From Favolaschia claudopus (lineage: Eukaryota > Basidiomycota > Agaricomycetes > Agaricales > Mycenaceae), in NCBI GenBank assembly GCA_037176885.1, contig JAWWNJ010000003.1, positions 310,001-374,000 on the forward strand: a stretch of DNA of 64,000 nt, written 5' to 3'. The notes under the pieces were generated by a model, which ran no database searches, had not been told where the DNA came from, and worked only from the letters and a program-made list of their open reading frames with translations. The translations under genes and the position numbers were made by a program. Positions 44,799 through 55,400 of this stretch are shown here, one piece after another; within the stretch, counting starts at the first letter, position 1; each line of letters begins with the position of its first letter.

Positions 44799-46335
44799 TC
44801 ACCCCCCCCTTGGAATGCGGCGCCTCGACGCATAGATCGCACCTGAGCTGGAGTCAACGAGCGGTCACGGAAGGGAAGGGAATCGAAGGCAGCGACAGCA
44901 ATGGAGCGAGGTTTGGAAGGGTATTTGCGGTAGAAAGCAGCGACAGCGTCCGGGGCAAAGACATTAGAGTGCTTCACCCATTGATCATGGGACGGGTCAT
45001 AACCCTTCCAGCGAACAAAGTACCATAGACTCCCATACCGGATCTTGGCATCCAGTATCTCCTCAACCTCCCATTGCTTGTCGCCAGGAACGTCAAGGAC
45101 TGGTGGCGGCTCTTCGTGTCTGGGGCGAGTGGGGAATGGATCGGCTTCCACAAGCTGAAGTTTCACGACAGGGAAGACAGGGTGGAGGGCAGAGTACCGG
45201 GGCGGCAGCTCCAGTTTGAAGGCACCATTACCGACGACCTTCAGAACCTTGAAGGGGCCGATACGCCGGTGGGAGAATTTCACCGAAGGGCGGGTGGTGC
45301 GGATATCTGAAGCATCAACCCACACCCGGTCACCAACCTTGATGTCTGGAGCTGGCGTCCGCCGGCGGTCATAGTACTGCTTGTACTCTGCCTTGGCCTT
45401 GACTAGTGCGGCCTTCGCCTCAGAAACCCCTGACGCAATCCGGTCGTGGAACTCGTTTACAGCCTCCAACCTAGAACGTGCAGCGTGGGGCTCAAAGCCC
45501 ATCCGTGGAAGCCGACCAGTGTCTGTCATGAACGGTACCTGCTGCGTGGAGGAGTGCATGTGGTTGTTGTACGCAAACTCCGCTGCAGGTAGTAGCTCAT
45601 CCCAGTCGTCCTGCTTGTAATTGGTGAAGAGCCGGACGTACTGCTCGAGTTCCTGGTTAACGCGCTCAGTCTGGCCGTCGGTCTGCGGATGGTAAGCCGT
45701 AGAGGTGGCTGGAGTAACCCCAACAAGGCGCCAAAGCTCGCGCGTGAACTCTGCGATGAACTGGGTGCCACGATCCGAAATGTACTTTTCTGGCAGGCCA
45801 TGGTGGCGCCAGACGTTCCGGTAGTACAGCCGAGCAGCGCCAACCGCGTCAATGGTGGTGTGACACTCCATGAAGTGCGCTCTCTTCCCAAGGGCACAGA
45901 CAACGACCATGACTGCATCGTATCCATGGGCCTCGGGAAGCTCGACAATGAAGTCAACTGAGACGGTGTGCCAGCGCTCCTCGGGGATCTCTGTGGGGTG
46001 GAGCTCACCAATCGGCAGTCTACGAAGCGCCTTGGTGCGGCAGCACAAGTCACAAGTCGCAACATACCGGCCGACATGGCGCGACAATTGGGGCCACCAG
46101 TAGTTCCGAGACACGAGCTCCAGAGTCTTGAAACGACCGGCATGGCCTGCAACGCGCGTGTCATGGTGTTGCTCCAGGATGCGCCGGCGGAGGTCCTTGT
46201 CTCGGGGGACGACAACCTTCCCCCGGAAGTAAAGGAGTCCACCTTCAATACACCATTCCGAAGACCGGGCAGACCGCACACCTCGGGCCTTGAGAAGTTC
46301 CTTGGCAGTCAGGGCAATGGGCTCTTCAAGGTCAG
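44799..46335 (-). pseudogene. Gypsy-2 integrase and chromodomain
   Basis: On the minus strand: [20 protein letters not shown], the HHCC finger (H of [21 protein letters not shown]), core Asp in [12 protein letters not shown], Asp in [13 protein letters not shown], Glu in [15 protein letters not shown], then [19 protein letters not shown] and a chromodomain ([33 protein letters not shown]). A frameshift near 46335 separates it from RNase H. The frame runs on into the LTR before it stops. Confidence 0.85.
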
Positions 46336-47590
46336 GTCCCCGGCCAGCGCATCACGGATGTCGCGCAGGAGGGGAGCCTCAGGGCCAGCGATAACCAGGG
46401 CTTCAGTGGCCCGAACGTGGAACAGCTCGGGTCGAAGCAGGGTGACATCCTGATTATCGTCCTGCACTCCATGGTCCGGTCTCCGAGAAAGCGCATCGGG
46501 GCGACCCATGAGGCGACCCGGTTGGTGGTGCAGCGAGAAGTCGAAACGGGAGAGGTAGAGAGACCACCGAGCTTGGCGGCGATTGAGCTTCTGGGCCTTC
46601 CGGAAATATTCCAGGTTTTTGTGGTCCGTCCAGATCTCAACCGGGTGCTGCGCGCCCTCAAGGAAGTGGCGCCACTCCTCAAGGGCTCGCACAATCGCAA
46701 GCATCTCCTTGTCATGAATCTCGTAATTCCGCTGCACCTCGTTCAGGCTCTTGGAGTAGAACGCCACCGGATGCCACTTGCCATCGTCACCCTGCTGGGA
46801 GAGGACGGCACCGGTGGCATAGTCAGAGCTGTCAGCCTCGAGCCGGTACGGGCGCTCGGGGTTCGGGAGAACCAGAACGGGGTCCCGAGTCACCCGCCGC
46901 TTGAGCTCATCAAAGGCAGCTTGCTCTTCAGGCCCCCAGGTCCAGGCGATGCCCTTCTTGGTGAGTCTGAAGAGGGCTTGAGCAACGTCTGAGAAGCCCG
47001 CAATGAACCGACGGTAGAAGTTTGTGAAGCCAAGGAACTGCTGCACATCCTTCTTATTCTCAGGCGCTGGCCAAGCTGCCACTCCTGCAACCTTTACAGG
47101 GTCCATCTCAACGTGGTTGTGGGAAATAATCACGCCAAGGTACTCGATAGAGGTTCGCTCAAACTCACACTTCTCGGCTCGAAGGTAAAGTTTGTTTGCG
47201 CGAAGCCTCCGCAGGACCTCTCGGACGATCTCTCGATGCCGACGGATGTCTGAGTGGGCAATGAGAATATCGTCGAGGTAGACCATGACGTCGCCAGAGA
47301 GGATAAGATCCTGGAAGATGTCGTTCATCATGGTCTGGAAGGTTGCAGGGGAGTTGGTCAGACCGAAGTACATGACCAGCGGCTCAAACAGTCCCCGGTT
47401 GGTCCGGAATGCTGCCTTCCACTCGTCGCCTTCACGGATTCGAACATTGTTAAAGCCCCACCGGACATCGAGCTTCGTGAAGTACCGAGCTCCCCTGAGT
47501 CGGTTGATGAGGTCGTTGATCAAGGGGAGCGGGTAGCGATTCTTCACGGTCAGATAGTCCTGTACAAACCGAAGTCCGCCGTCCTTCTAG
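46309..47590 (-). pseudogene. Gypsy-2 reverse transcriptase (C-terminal part) and RNase H
   Basis: KNRYPLPLINDLINRLRG, FTKLDVRWGFNNVRI, FGLTNSPATFQTMMNDIF, VMVYLDDILIAHSDIRR, then FLGFTNFYRRFIAGFSDVAQ and RNase H (YRLEADSSDYATGAVLSQQG, YEIHDKEMLAIVRALEEW, WTDHKNLEYFRKAQKLNRRQ). The start is damaged. KDGGLRFVQDY is joined directly to LTVKN (about five residues lost), and it is out of frame with the preceding protease ORF, with about 25 residues of RT fingers lost. Confidence 0.85.
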
Positions 47591-48676
47591 CTCCTTCTGT
47601 TCGAGAGGCGAGATTGGGTAGACCTTGCAGTTCGTGGGTTTAGAGTCCGGCACGAGCTCAATGGCATGGTCCCAGGATCGGCGTTCAGGCAGCGAGTCAA
47701 AGGACTCCTTGTTGAAAACATCGTCAAACTCTCGGGCCCATTCGGGAACGTCCGAGCGCGCCGGGGCTGAGTTTTTGGCGTATGCCTCAGCCAGGCGCTG
47801 AGAGACGGTGCTTCCAGCACGGATATCCTCAGAAGGCAGGAACTGGGTGTAGAACACCCGGTCTCCCGGCTCAAGGGGGTCATCCACTTCATCCGCATCA
47901 TCCACTTCATCCACATCATCCTCGTCATCATCCTCGTAGTCCGGGAACAGCTCTGGCAGGTCATCGTATTCATCTTCGCCTAAGTCTATGGCACAGATGG
48001 ATGGAAGGGGACCAAGTCGGAGCTGCCGGAGGATCCCAGCGGCCAGGCGGGACTCTCGGCGTGCAGCACGAGCCTCCAGGCGAACCTCGGTGCGGCACGT
48101 AAAGCACTCGCTGGGGCATCTGCTCATCTTGACCTCTCGGGTGTCCCAGTCGATCTCCGGGTTATGCTTCCGGAGCCAGGAGTAGCCGAGGATGAGCTTC
48201 TGCTTCCCAAGACGGGTAACAGCGAGCTGCATGCGCTCAGAGTGACCACGATACTGCAGCACGACGTCAGCCACCTCGCGGATCGCACCAGCCTCATTTG
48301 GCGAGCCATCCACATTGAAAACTGGAATGGGCTGTGCAAGGCGGCGGAGGGGGAGGCCGGACTTAGCTGCGAACTCAGAATCAATGAAGTCTGAGGTGGC
48401 ACCACAGTCGACGAGACCTTCGAGAGAAAGCTTGGTGGCGTCCTGGACTGCCTGAATCTCAAGGGGGAGATGTAGGGAGTTGGCACCGGGTGCAGCAGCA
48501 ACAGTATAGCGCTGAGGAAGTCTACGTTCCCAAGGCTTTCGCCGGATGCGTGGGGAACGGAGGGGAGCAGGGGGTACGTCTTTCATTTTGGCAGGTTCAA
48601 CAGATGTAACATTGGCAGACTCATCATACAAACATGCGAAACGATTAGGAGACGCGATCGAGGGCGTACCGCTCAC
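47586..48676 (-). pseudogene. Gypsy-2 protease and RT N-terminus
   Basis: The retropepsin motif LEGLVDCGATSDFID is followed by LGKQKLILGYSWLRKHNPEI and an acidic Asp/Glu-rich spacer (DDDEDDVDEVDDADEVDD). The RT prelude is LPERRSWDHAIELVPDSK and ISPLEQKELE, after which the deletion and frame change occur. A short frame between this and Gag (48673-48921) probably carries the gag-pol linker, read by frameshifting. Confidence 0.8.
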
Positions 48677-48829
48677 TCGTCGCGTGGGAGAAAACCCTGC
48701 TCTTCCTCAGCGGCTACAGACTCTGGCCCAGGCAGCGAGTCGGTGGTGGCAACCCGGGCCACCAGTTCGGAGAGGAGCTCGGACCCAAGCTGACGAATGA
48801 CCTCGTCAAGGACATCAGCGGCTCGGACG

Positions 48830-49804
48830 TCAGCTGGGGGTGGGGCAATCCCGGGCCAGGTGTGGACCGCCGCATCGGTAGCAGCCACGGGGAGGTCCTC
48901 TCCCGGAGCGCGTGCGATCAACGTCCATGGGGACTACCTGCGGAGGAGCAGGAGCTGGCATGGCCCGAGGAGGAGGAGGCGCAGGGACGACAGGGAAGAC
49001 ACCTGCTGGACGTGAGCGAGCGGCTGGCGGAGCTGAGGGGGCTTTTGGGAGAAGCCCAGCAGCACGAGCCCGCACGTGCGATTCGTACTGGCGGTACGCT
49101 CGGGTCCGCCAAGCCATGTAGTCGCGGAGGTCTGGGGGGTCGCTGGACGAGGTGATGGCCGCATTGATGGCAGGGTCAAGGCCAGAGCGGAACTTGGTGA
49201 CCTTGACCAACGCGTCAGCAAACCCAGCAAGGTCAAAGAGGTCTTCAAAGTCATCAGTGTACTTGAAGACATCCCGGGAGCCCATATAGTATGCCCTAGA
49301 CTCGAGTTTGTGTAGGGCGTGGTCCTGCTCGTTCTCCTCGACGAAGCGTGAGCAGAACTCCTTGGTGAAGGCGTCCCAGGTGAGGAAGGGGAAAGGGGTT
49401 TTGATGGACATGCGCTCAGCCCATTTTTGCGCAGAGTCTTTGGACATAAAGGACATGGTGAAACGCACTGCCTTTTCCTCAGACATCTCGCCGCCTTCGA
49501 CAAACGCCTCCAGAACCAGTCGGATGTAAGTCCGAGCTGAGTGAAGGAAGGCCCGGCCAGCCGAGCGGTCGCCGTCAAAGACGAAAGGGGGGTTCGGTCG
49601 AAGGACCGTTTTTGCTGCCGGTGTGAGGTTGGCAAAGAGTCCTGGACTCTCGGCCGGAGGCTCTGGAGGAGCGGCAGGGGTCGGAGCAGTAGTAGTGGGA
49701 GGATTGGCAGCGGTTTGAAAAAGCTCGACCAGACGGTCAACAGTCCTCTCGAGCCTATCCATCCGCTCGGCGGCGGCTGCAGCAGCGGCGGCAGAGTCGG
49801 TCAT
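48830..49804 (-). CDS. Gypsy-2 Gag
   Basis: 324 residues, open throughout. A predicted coiled coil at the N-terminus (AAAAAAERMDRLERTVDRLV), a capsid core (DGDRSAGRAFLHSARTYIRL, SKDSAQKWAERM, FLTWDAFTKEFCSRFVEENE) and one zinc knuckle at the C-terminus, CYRCGGPHLARDC. Compared with it the Gag of Gypsy-1 lacks the N-terminal half. Confidence 0.88.
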   Translation of the reverse strand: MTDSAAAAAAAAERMDRLERTVDRLVELFQTAANPPTTTAPTPAAPPEPPAESPGLFANLTPAAKTVLRPNPPFVFDGDRSAGRAFLHSARTYIRLVLEAFVEGGEMSEEKAVRFTMSFMSKDSAQKWAERMSIKTPFPFLTWDAFTKEFCSRFVEENEQDHALHKLESRAYYMGSRDVFKYTDDFEDLFDLAGFADALVKVTKFRSGLDPAINAAITSSSDPPDLRDYMAWRTRAYRQYESHVRARAAGLLPKAPSAPPAARSRPAGVFPVVPAPPPPRAMPAPAPPQVVPMDVDRTRSGRGPPRGCYRCGGPHLARDCPTPS

Positions 49805-49947
49805 GGTGGGTTCTAGAGAGGGGGAGGAGGGGGCAAGATTCGCGGTTTGCGCGTCTGAGACAGCAGAGGAGGAGTCCGACGAAGCGTCTGAAAAATCGCC
49901 AAAGCGCGCAATCTTGACCAGTTAATCCCTTGGAGCCTTTCTTCTGC

Positions 49948-50273
49948 TGTAAGGGCAACCTTTAGGACCCGAGATGTCTCGAGGGTCTAGCGAGGGAGAA
50001 TCCAAAGAGAAGAAAGGCTAAGGATTCCCACGCTAGGTGTGGCAAACATATACTAACTAATTCCCACAAGGCCGGGTCAACCGGCAATAGTCCCTGGCCC
50101 GATCACATGCTAAGTCCCACCTTGATGACGTAGTTGGACTGGGAGCTTGTGTACCCAAAAATAGAACTCTGTCGTAGTTTGATGGAGCTCTACAGGAATG
50201 ATGTAATGGGACTTGGGCAGAATTGCCCAAGTCCCTTTGCGTCATGCTGCGCAGAACAGGGGTTCCCCTGACA
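49948..50273 (-). repeat. Gypsy-2 5' LTR (326 bp)
   Basis: The LTR that drives the minus-strand element. Its outer end abuts GATTT. No convincing primer-binding site for a common tRNA was seen next to it. Confidence 0.93.
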
Positions 50274-50278
50274 GATTT

Positions 50279-51264
50279 ACTACAAATGATGCAGACAAGC
50301 AATATAAGAAGCACGAGTCATTCTGGGTTCCACAGCGCTCTACTATCTTTTTCCTAGGTGGACATTCGAAGGCTAGATTATCCTCTGCTCCAAAGCCATA
50401 TGCAGAGGCACTGTACAATCCGCGCTTCTTCTACTGGGATCCATTTTATTTTGTAGATGTTTGCTGCCCCAACGAATCGTGCAAAACTCAATTGGTTTAT
50501 CATGGGTACACTCGGCCACGACGTGTGGTTGACATGCATGGTTGCTTTTATCTCATAGGGCGGCGTTATAGATGCACTAAATGCAAATCGCCAGCAGGCA
50601 AACTCACTGTGACGTTCACGAGCTGGAATAAAGAAATCATGAAAGGCCTTCCTAGATACCTTGTCGATGAATTCCCTGCCTACCTGAGTCATAGAGCAGC
50701 TATGGCTAAGCCTCTGTTCGAGCTCATGCGAACAATGTTCCACTATGGATTGGGATCCAAGCAATTTTCCAATAGTCTCCAGGTGCTACACAGGCTTCAC
50801 TTTGACAAACTACATGCTCAATATCTTGATGGAGTCATGGCATGGGGGAATGATTTCTGTAAAGCTGCAGATTTACCAACTTTCACTGAGTTCAGCAGCT
50901 TTGATGATTCCAAAGGATATGCTGGATTTGTTCCTAGCAGCACTTGGCTTCGAATGATGTATGATGTCTACATCGAAGAACATGGGAGATCTATGGATCA
51001 ACAAGCCGCAATGAAAAGTCTTCGCATTGGTGTTATTGATCATCATTACAAAACAACAAAACAAATGATGAAAATCAATGGCGAATCAGTATTTGCTGCT
51101 ACTTTAACTCTGACAAATGAGTTTGGAGAGGCTCGTGTGCTGGCATTTGTTGCTACTAGCTCTCATGCGGAGTTTGAATCTGCTCTACAGAAAGTTCGAC
51201 AGAATCTAGATCGTTACGGCCAATCTCAACCAGAAGTCTTCTTCACTGATAATCCGGCTGCTGA
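50279..51264 (+). pseudogene. DUF6729 zinc-binding region and DDE-like region
   Basis: Continues the frame cut by Gypsy-2. The first 130 residues hold SFWVPQRSTIFFLGGHSKAR and YNPRFFYWDPFYFVDVCCPN, with Cys pairs (CCPNESC, CTKC) resembling DUF6729. The next part (FTSWNKEIMKGLPRYLVDEF, HRAAMAKPLFELMRTMFHYG, QFSNSLQVLHRLHFDKLHAQ) leads to RIGVIDHHYKTTKQMMKING, and 60 residues later EVFFTDNPAAD. Asp residues in a beta-strand setting at VIDHHYKTTK and FFTDN look like the first two acidic residues of an RNase H-fold transposase. That fold is my inference. The frame is cut after PAAD by a 1.1-kb insertion. Confidence 0.65.
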
Positions 51265-52382
51265 TGTGGAAGGGGAAGCTACCCCGCACGTCACATTCTC
51301 TACTTTACTCCGTTCACACCCGCTGCTAATTATTTCCTGTTTACGATCAGTAGCTAGAGCTGTCGTAGATAGGAGATGATCGTGCAATCTTACCTTCGTA
51401 CCACCACCATCGCGGCCAGTGTAGCGCACGAGCGCTAGGGTTCCAGAGAGTGAATCCACTGTTCCTTTGTGGGACGTCGCCAGTGGGCTTCTAGCCACCG
51501 AGATACCGAGTTATCGAGTTTCCGAGTCCGAGCACATATCCTCCAAATCACCCTCAATATTCCTCGTATTTTCTGCTCTAGCGGTACAGGCGATATTCGA
51601 CATACCTCACCCTCCAAAAGATAAGAGAAAAAGATATCACCTACAAAAGTTTTTTTTCGGGGGTCGGCTGACCCTCCCCCCCTTCCCTCCTGCTATATCG
51701 GGAAGGAGATTCCCACAGTTGTCGCGGCCCGCTGTTGCCGGCTGAGTACCAAATTCGCTTGAAATTCGCAAATAATCGCTTTGCCTTCATTCTGCGCTAA
51801 TCTCGGACTGGAAAATCAAAGTATTACCTCTGAGAACAGGTGTCTGTATGCAGAGAACACATTTGAAGCCATGGAAATTCAAGATTTCTATTTTTTCACT
51901 GTAAGATGATAATCTGCCGCAACTTGACTTTATCTACGATGCTTTTTTTGTCCGCGTACAAACGTCGCACGTCCACCCCTTCGTAGTTGTCGACGGACGT
52001 TGCACGTTGCATGGAGGGAGACGGTAAGAGAGAGCGATCAATGATCAGATGTAACAATACAGTCGGCCGACGCGGCACTCACCCGGAAACAGCCGAAAAG
52101 GGTAGGAAGTCGGCAGAATGCATGGAAAATCAGCTGAAAGTGTTGAGATAGCGATTTTGGAGGTCCATGCACATATAGGGATGCAGTACAGCCCATTCCC
52201 GGTGTGAAAACTTTTGACCTACAAAAGTTTTTCTTTGAGCCTCAGCCTACCCCCCCTCCCTCACCTGATGCCATCAATTCTTATCGTTGGGACCCCTTGT
52301 CACCCTCACTTTGCTTCACCATCTCCGGACCACCGACCCTTTTCCTGGATCACCTCCCATCCAGAACTCACTTCCACACTGA
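51261..52382. mobile_element. 1.1-kb insertion in the DUF6729 gene
   Basis: The body is 51265-52378, with short TGTGGAAG ends inverted at the right, and CTGA on both sides (51261-51264, 52379-52382). Removing the body and one CTGA joins PAAD to KIFLEKIFPSL in frame. Inside, two similar stretches start ACCTACAAAAGTTTTT (near 51638 and 52217). No transposase recognised. The short ends and 4-bp duplication do not identify a family. Confidence 0.7.
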
Positions 52383-52778
52383 TAAGATATTCCTGGAGAA
52401 AATATTTCCATCTCTGACAAAGGATGTTGTAGCCACTGAAAAATATCAATGCATGGAAAAATTCACACTGCCTGATGGTGTATCAATCCGAATTAGCAAA
52501 GATGCAGCTGGAATCAAGGGCCTTCCGAGATAAGAAATTTCCTTATAAGGTCGAGATTGATGTGAATTTCCTTTTATGGTAGGGACATTTAATTTTGCCG
52601 CAACTGTAAGTGTTGTATACAGCAAATATATCAGTGTACTCGTTGTTTGGTCCAGAAGACAGGTTGCTGACATTCAGAAATATCAATTTTGCACAGTGCA
52701 GGTACATGGAAATGTGCAAAACAACAGGTTCTTTGCTTCAAATGCTGATGTTGAGTCCGAAAATTTGCCGAAAATAAA
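52379..52778 (+). pseudogene. DUF6729/exonuclease gene, middle part
   Basis: KIFLEKIFPSLTKDVVATEK and LPDGVSIRISKDAAGIKG follow the DDE-like region, then a partial CAGTTGCGGC-family MITE (52518-52605). Next come SVLVVWSRRQVADIQKYQF, resembling the fragment at 16.1 kb, and frames NNRFFASNADVESENL and NKLDKANKLAGGK. Several frame changes show decay. The second MITE of this stretch breaks it at 52779. Confidence 0.55.
52518..52605. mobile_element. Partial MITE, CAGTTGCGGC family
   Basis: The right end (ATTTAATTTTGCCGCAACTG with CCTTTTATGGTA before it) matches the MITE at 16.36 kb. The left part (GGGCCTTCCGAGATAAGAAA) recurs at 15742-15770. The left inverted end is missing. Confidence 0.6.
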
Positions 52779-53236
52779 TAGAGAGTTTGCGGTGAGCCGC
52801 CAGAAGCCACCTGGCGGCTCTAATGGCATGCGGATTGGAGCGGCTATGCTGTCTGGCGGCTCGTTTGGCGGCTGGTAAGACTGGTTCAAATTTGGTTTTG
52901 CGAGTGCATTCTTAGTACTTAGTCATCTATATATTGAACCATACACACACGAAGAAAATTGGATCTGAAAATCTGACGCTATCGCACATTCGAGCCGAAG
53001 ACTTCGGTTGACGCTGGAAATTGCTTCAATTCAAAACACTTATGCACGTTTGGACAACGAACTCTCATTGGCTGAAGGTATAGTCAAGTATGCAAGGTAC
53101 CCAACCTCAAAATTGTGCTAAGGACCGCGCGCGATGAGCCGCTGAACGAGCCGCCACATGACGTAGCCGCTCCAATCCGCATGCCGTCGGAGCCACCAGG
53201 TGGCTTCTGGCGGCTCACCGCAAACTCTCTAATAAA
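52774..53236. mobile_element. 453-bp MITE with about 95-bp inverted ends
   Basis: The body is 52779-53231. ATAAA lies at 52774-52778 and 53232-53236. Ends are TAGAGAGTTTGCGGTGAGCC with continuing inverted similarity through GCATGCGGATTGGAGCGGCT. A solo end of the same family is at 38950-39015. Confidence 0.88.
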
Positions 53237-53311
53237 CTTGATAAAGCTAACAAATTAGCCGGTGGGAAAAACTGACGTGAAGCTGCCGCATATGGGAATA
53301 TTACGGAAAAC

Positions 53312-54180
53312 ATGAGGGGAGGGGTCTGCCGAAGTCGGTGGAAAAAAAAAATTCGAGGTGATATCCGGATTTCGCGGATCGGAATACCCTTGGCTGGAAT
53401 AGAAACTGAAATAGCGAAGATCATGCACGATCTCAATGCAGATGATCCAGAGGACAAATTGGTAGTTGGATTTGATGCTGAATGGAACTTTGACACACAT
53501 TCGAAGGCAAGCAATCCTACGGCCATCATACAGATTGCATATAAACATTGGGTGAACATATTTCAAATCAGCCATTTTGGGGGCAAACTTCCCCAAGCGT
53601 TAATCAATTTCCTGGCAACAGGCCAAGCAAGATTTGACACGCCTTGAGAATGAGACAAAGAGGGGACCGTTTTGTGGCGGTGTAGATCTTGCAAAGGACG
53701 CAAGAGTCATCACTGATGCAAGAACAGGACTGGCTGATCTTTGTGCTCGTATCTTGGGAAAGAAGCTAGAAAAGCAACCAGCAGATCGAGATGGAAACTC
53801 TATAAGAGTCAGCAATAATTGGAACCGTGAGACACTAGTGTTCAGCAGAGCAAGTTTCATATGCGGCACTTGATGCTCTTGCCTCTTTGTATATCTATGA
53901 TCGTCTCTCTAAGACAGACATTCCAGGCAAAATTAGTGGTACCTCCGTTTCTGTTCACTGCCAGAACACTGATGGCCAGATCATTGCATATGGAAATATT
54001 TCAAATATCTCCGTACCAATTCCCGGAGCTCCCCCTGTCACAGGAACCCGTGCTCGGATCACTATTTCTAGGTTTTGTGTGCCTGCTGCTCTGCTACCAC
54101 TCCATAATAACAAGGCTCTTGAAACATTCGGAAAGACTCCATTTGATATTGTATATGCACGAAACAAGGTATACAGGTAG
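53312..54180 (+). pseudogene. DEDDy 3'-5' exonuclease region of the same gene
   Basis: Exo I: VVGFDAEWNFDTHS, with Asp and Glu in DAEW. A middle stretch with QDLTRLENETKRGPF, in another frame from about 53620, probably carries the second Asp. Exo III: SAEQVSYAALDALASLYIY has Tyr and Asp in the Y-x3-D spacing of WRN/RNase D-type enzymes. These degrade DNA or RNA from the 3' end. Frame changes at about 53620 and 53843 and an apparent deletion before QDLTRLE would abolish activity. Then KTDIPGKISGTSVSVHCQNT, ending with VYARNKVYR at a likely donor (GTAGGT at 54180). Confidence 0.7.
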
Positions 54181-54234
54181 GTTTTAAAATTATCTTGTTC
54201 CTTTATATAATAACCTAATCTGTATTCGACTCTT

Positions 54235-54390
54235 TAGCTACGGTTTTGTTCTGTATCCTGTAGTGATGTAGAGGCTGCCTTGGCTCCCTCGCCTTTGGGC
54301 GGAGTGCAGCGAGCTTCGTTTTGAAGTTCATGCCCAATATATCAATGGCTTGCTTACAAATCCTCTCTCTCGTGAAGCTCAGGCCAATCC
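54235..54390 (+). repeat. DIRS-associated 156-bp repeat inside the exonuclease gene
   Basis: Essentially identical to 12685-12840. It begins at the AG of what would be the acceptor of the 54179 intron, so splicing would lead straight into a frame that stops at TAG after YGFVLYPVVM. The gene seems to continue after it with NSWMNEIDSAPPGCDSDN. Confidence 0.85.
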
Positions 54391-55400
54391 CGGATGCAGC
54401 TAATTCATGGATGAATGAGATAGACAGTGCTCCACCTGGATGTGATTCTGACAACCTCAATGATTCAGATCAGGTGGCCTTGGATACTGCACTTGCACGT
54501 CTGGAAGAACCAGAATTTTCCAACTGTCCTTTAGAGGTCCGGAGCCGTGTAATCATGGATGTATGGCATGCTATGGCTCGGATAAAAGTTCCCAAAGAGC
54601 ATGGATTGCGGCGTTTATTTGGAACTGCACTGCGAGACGCTATCTTCATTCCTGATGAAGAAGACAAAGCTCGGATCGACACTTATCTGAAAACCAAAAA
54701 AAAATTGTCTTGGGACCGTCAAATCCGATTTAATGCTCTCTGGCTTTGGCATCGTTGCCGGCAAACTGTACCACCTCCTGATAAACTATATGATGCGGTT
54801 AATGAGGTTTTCAGGCTGTATGGTCCACAGCGGGATTCTAAGACAAATAGCCCACTGTTTAATCCACAAGCTTGGCATGATTCAAAAAATGTTCTTAAGG
54901 CTATCAGGTTAGGATTGTTATCTGATCCTCCAGGTGTTCAGCTCTATTACCAGATGTATATTGAGGGCAAGACCAAGCTTCCCATATACCGTTGTGTCCG
55001 CGGTACAAACAATCCAGAAGGTGCTATCCATAAAAATCTCCGAGATCGAATGCCAAAATCTGGAACATCAATCCGCCATGCTGGTGCTAGGATCAAGGAC
55101 TATGTTTTTTTCACAATCTTGTCGTCGGAACTTTAAATCGCAGTGGGAAAACATATCAAGGTCATTACAATGTTGAGATCATGAACAGGCTACAGATCTC
55201 TCTTGAGAATGCTAAAAAATTCATACCTAAAGCCCCCATGCTGCTCTCAATGCTGTTCGTGTGACTGGATTCATTAGAGGAGACCGGGATCAATCTACGT
55301 ATTGGGACCGGGATCTATTGAATGTGGAGTGCAGATTTTATTTCTACGTGAGAACTGAATTCAGACTGTGTCGAGCACTCAAAATGCTTGCAACATGAAG
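54391..55400 (+). pseudogene. C-terminal region of the DUF6729/exonuclease gene
   Basis: Open to 55136: EVRSRVIMDVWHAMARIKVP, FGTALRDAIFIPDEEDKARI, WDRQIRFNALWLWHRCRQTV, PPDKLYDAVNEVFRLYGPQR, PGVQLYYQMYIEGKTK, YRCVRGTNNPEGAIHKNLRD, AGARIKDYVFF. After a frame change it goes on VGTLNRSGKTYQGHYNVEIM and VRVTGFIRGDRDQSTYWDRD. I recall this C-terminal block from other basidiomycete proteins that follow an exonuclease domain, but cannot name a function. The sequence looks less decayed than the exonuclease part. Confidence 0.6.

Larger units (their letters stand above)
44414..50273 (-). mobile_element. Gypsy-2: complete Ty3/gypsy chromovirus copy inside the DUF6729 gene
   Basis: LTRs at 44414-44798 and 49948-50273, both beginning TGTAAGGGCA and ending CCTGACA on the plus strand. 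The 5-bp duplication GATTT lies at 44409-44413 and 50274-50278. A polypurine tract (plus-strand pyrimidines 44799-44811) adjoins the 3' LTR. All gypsy domains are present, but pol has deletions and frame changes. I see about one base difference between LTRs over 326 compared positions, apart from a 59-bp insertion in the left one, so the insertion looks recent. Confidence 0.95.

Noticed and set aside
44738..45310. Plus-strand ORFs over the Gypsy-2 integrase
   Set aside because: They are antisense shadows of a clear minus-strand integrase and chromodomain.
50213..50278. The LTR-derived N-terminus of the DUF6729 ORF
   Set aside because: The open frame runs from LTR sequence into the gene only because the LTR end CCTGACA plus GATTT happens to read on. 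The true N-terminus is at 43.8-44.4 kb.
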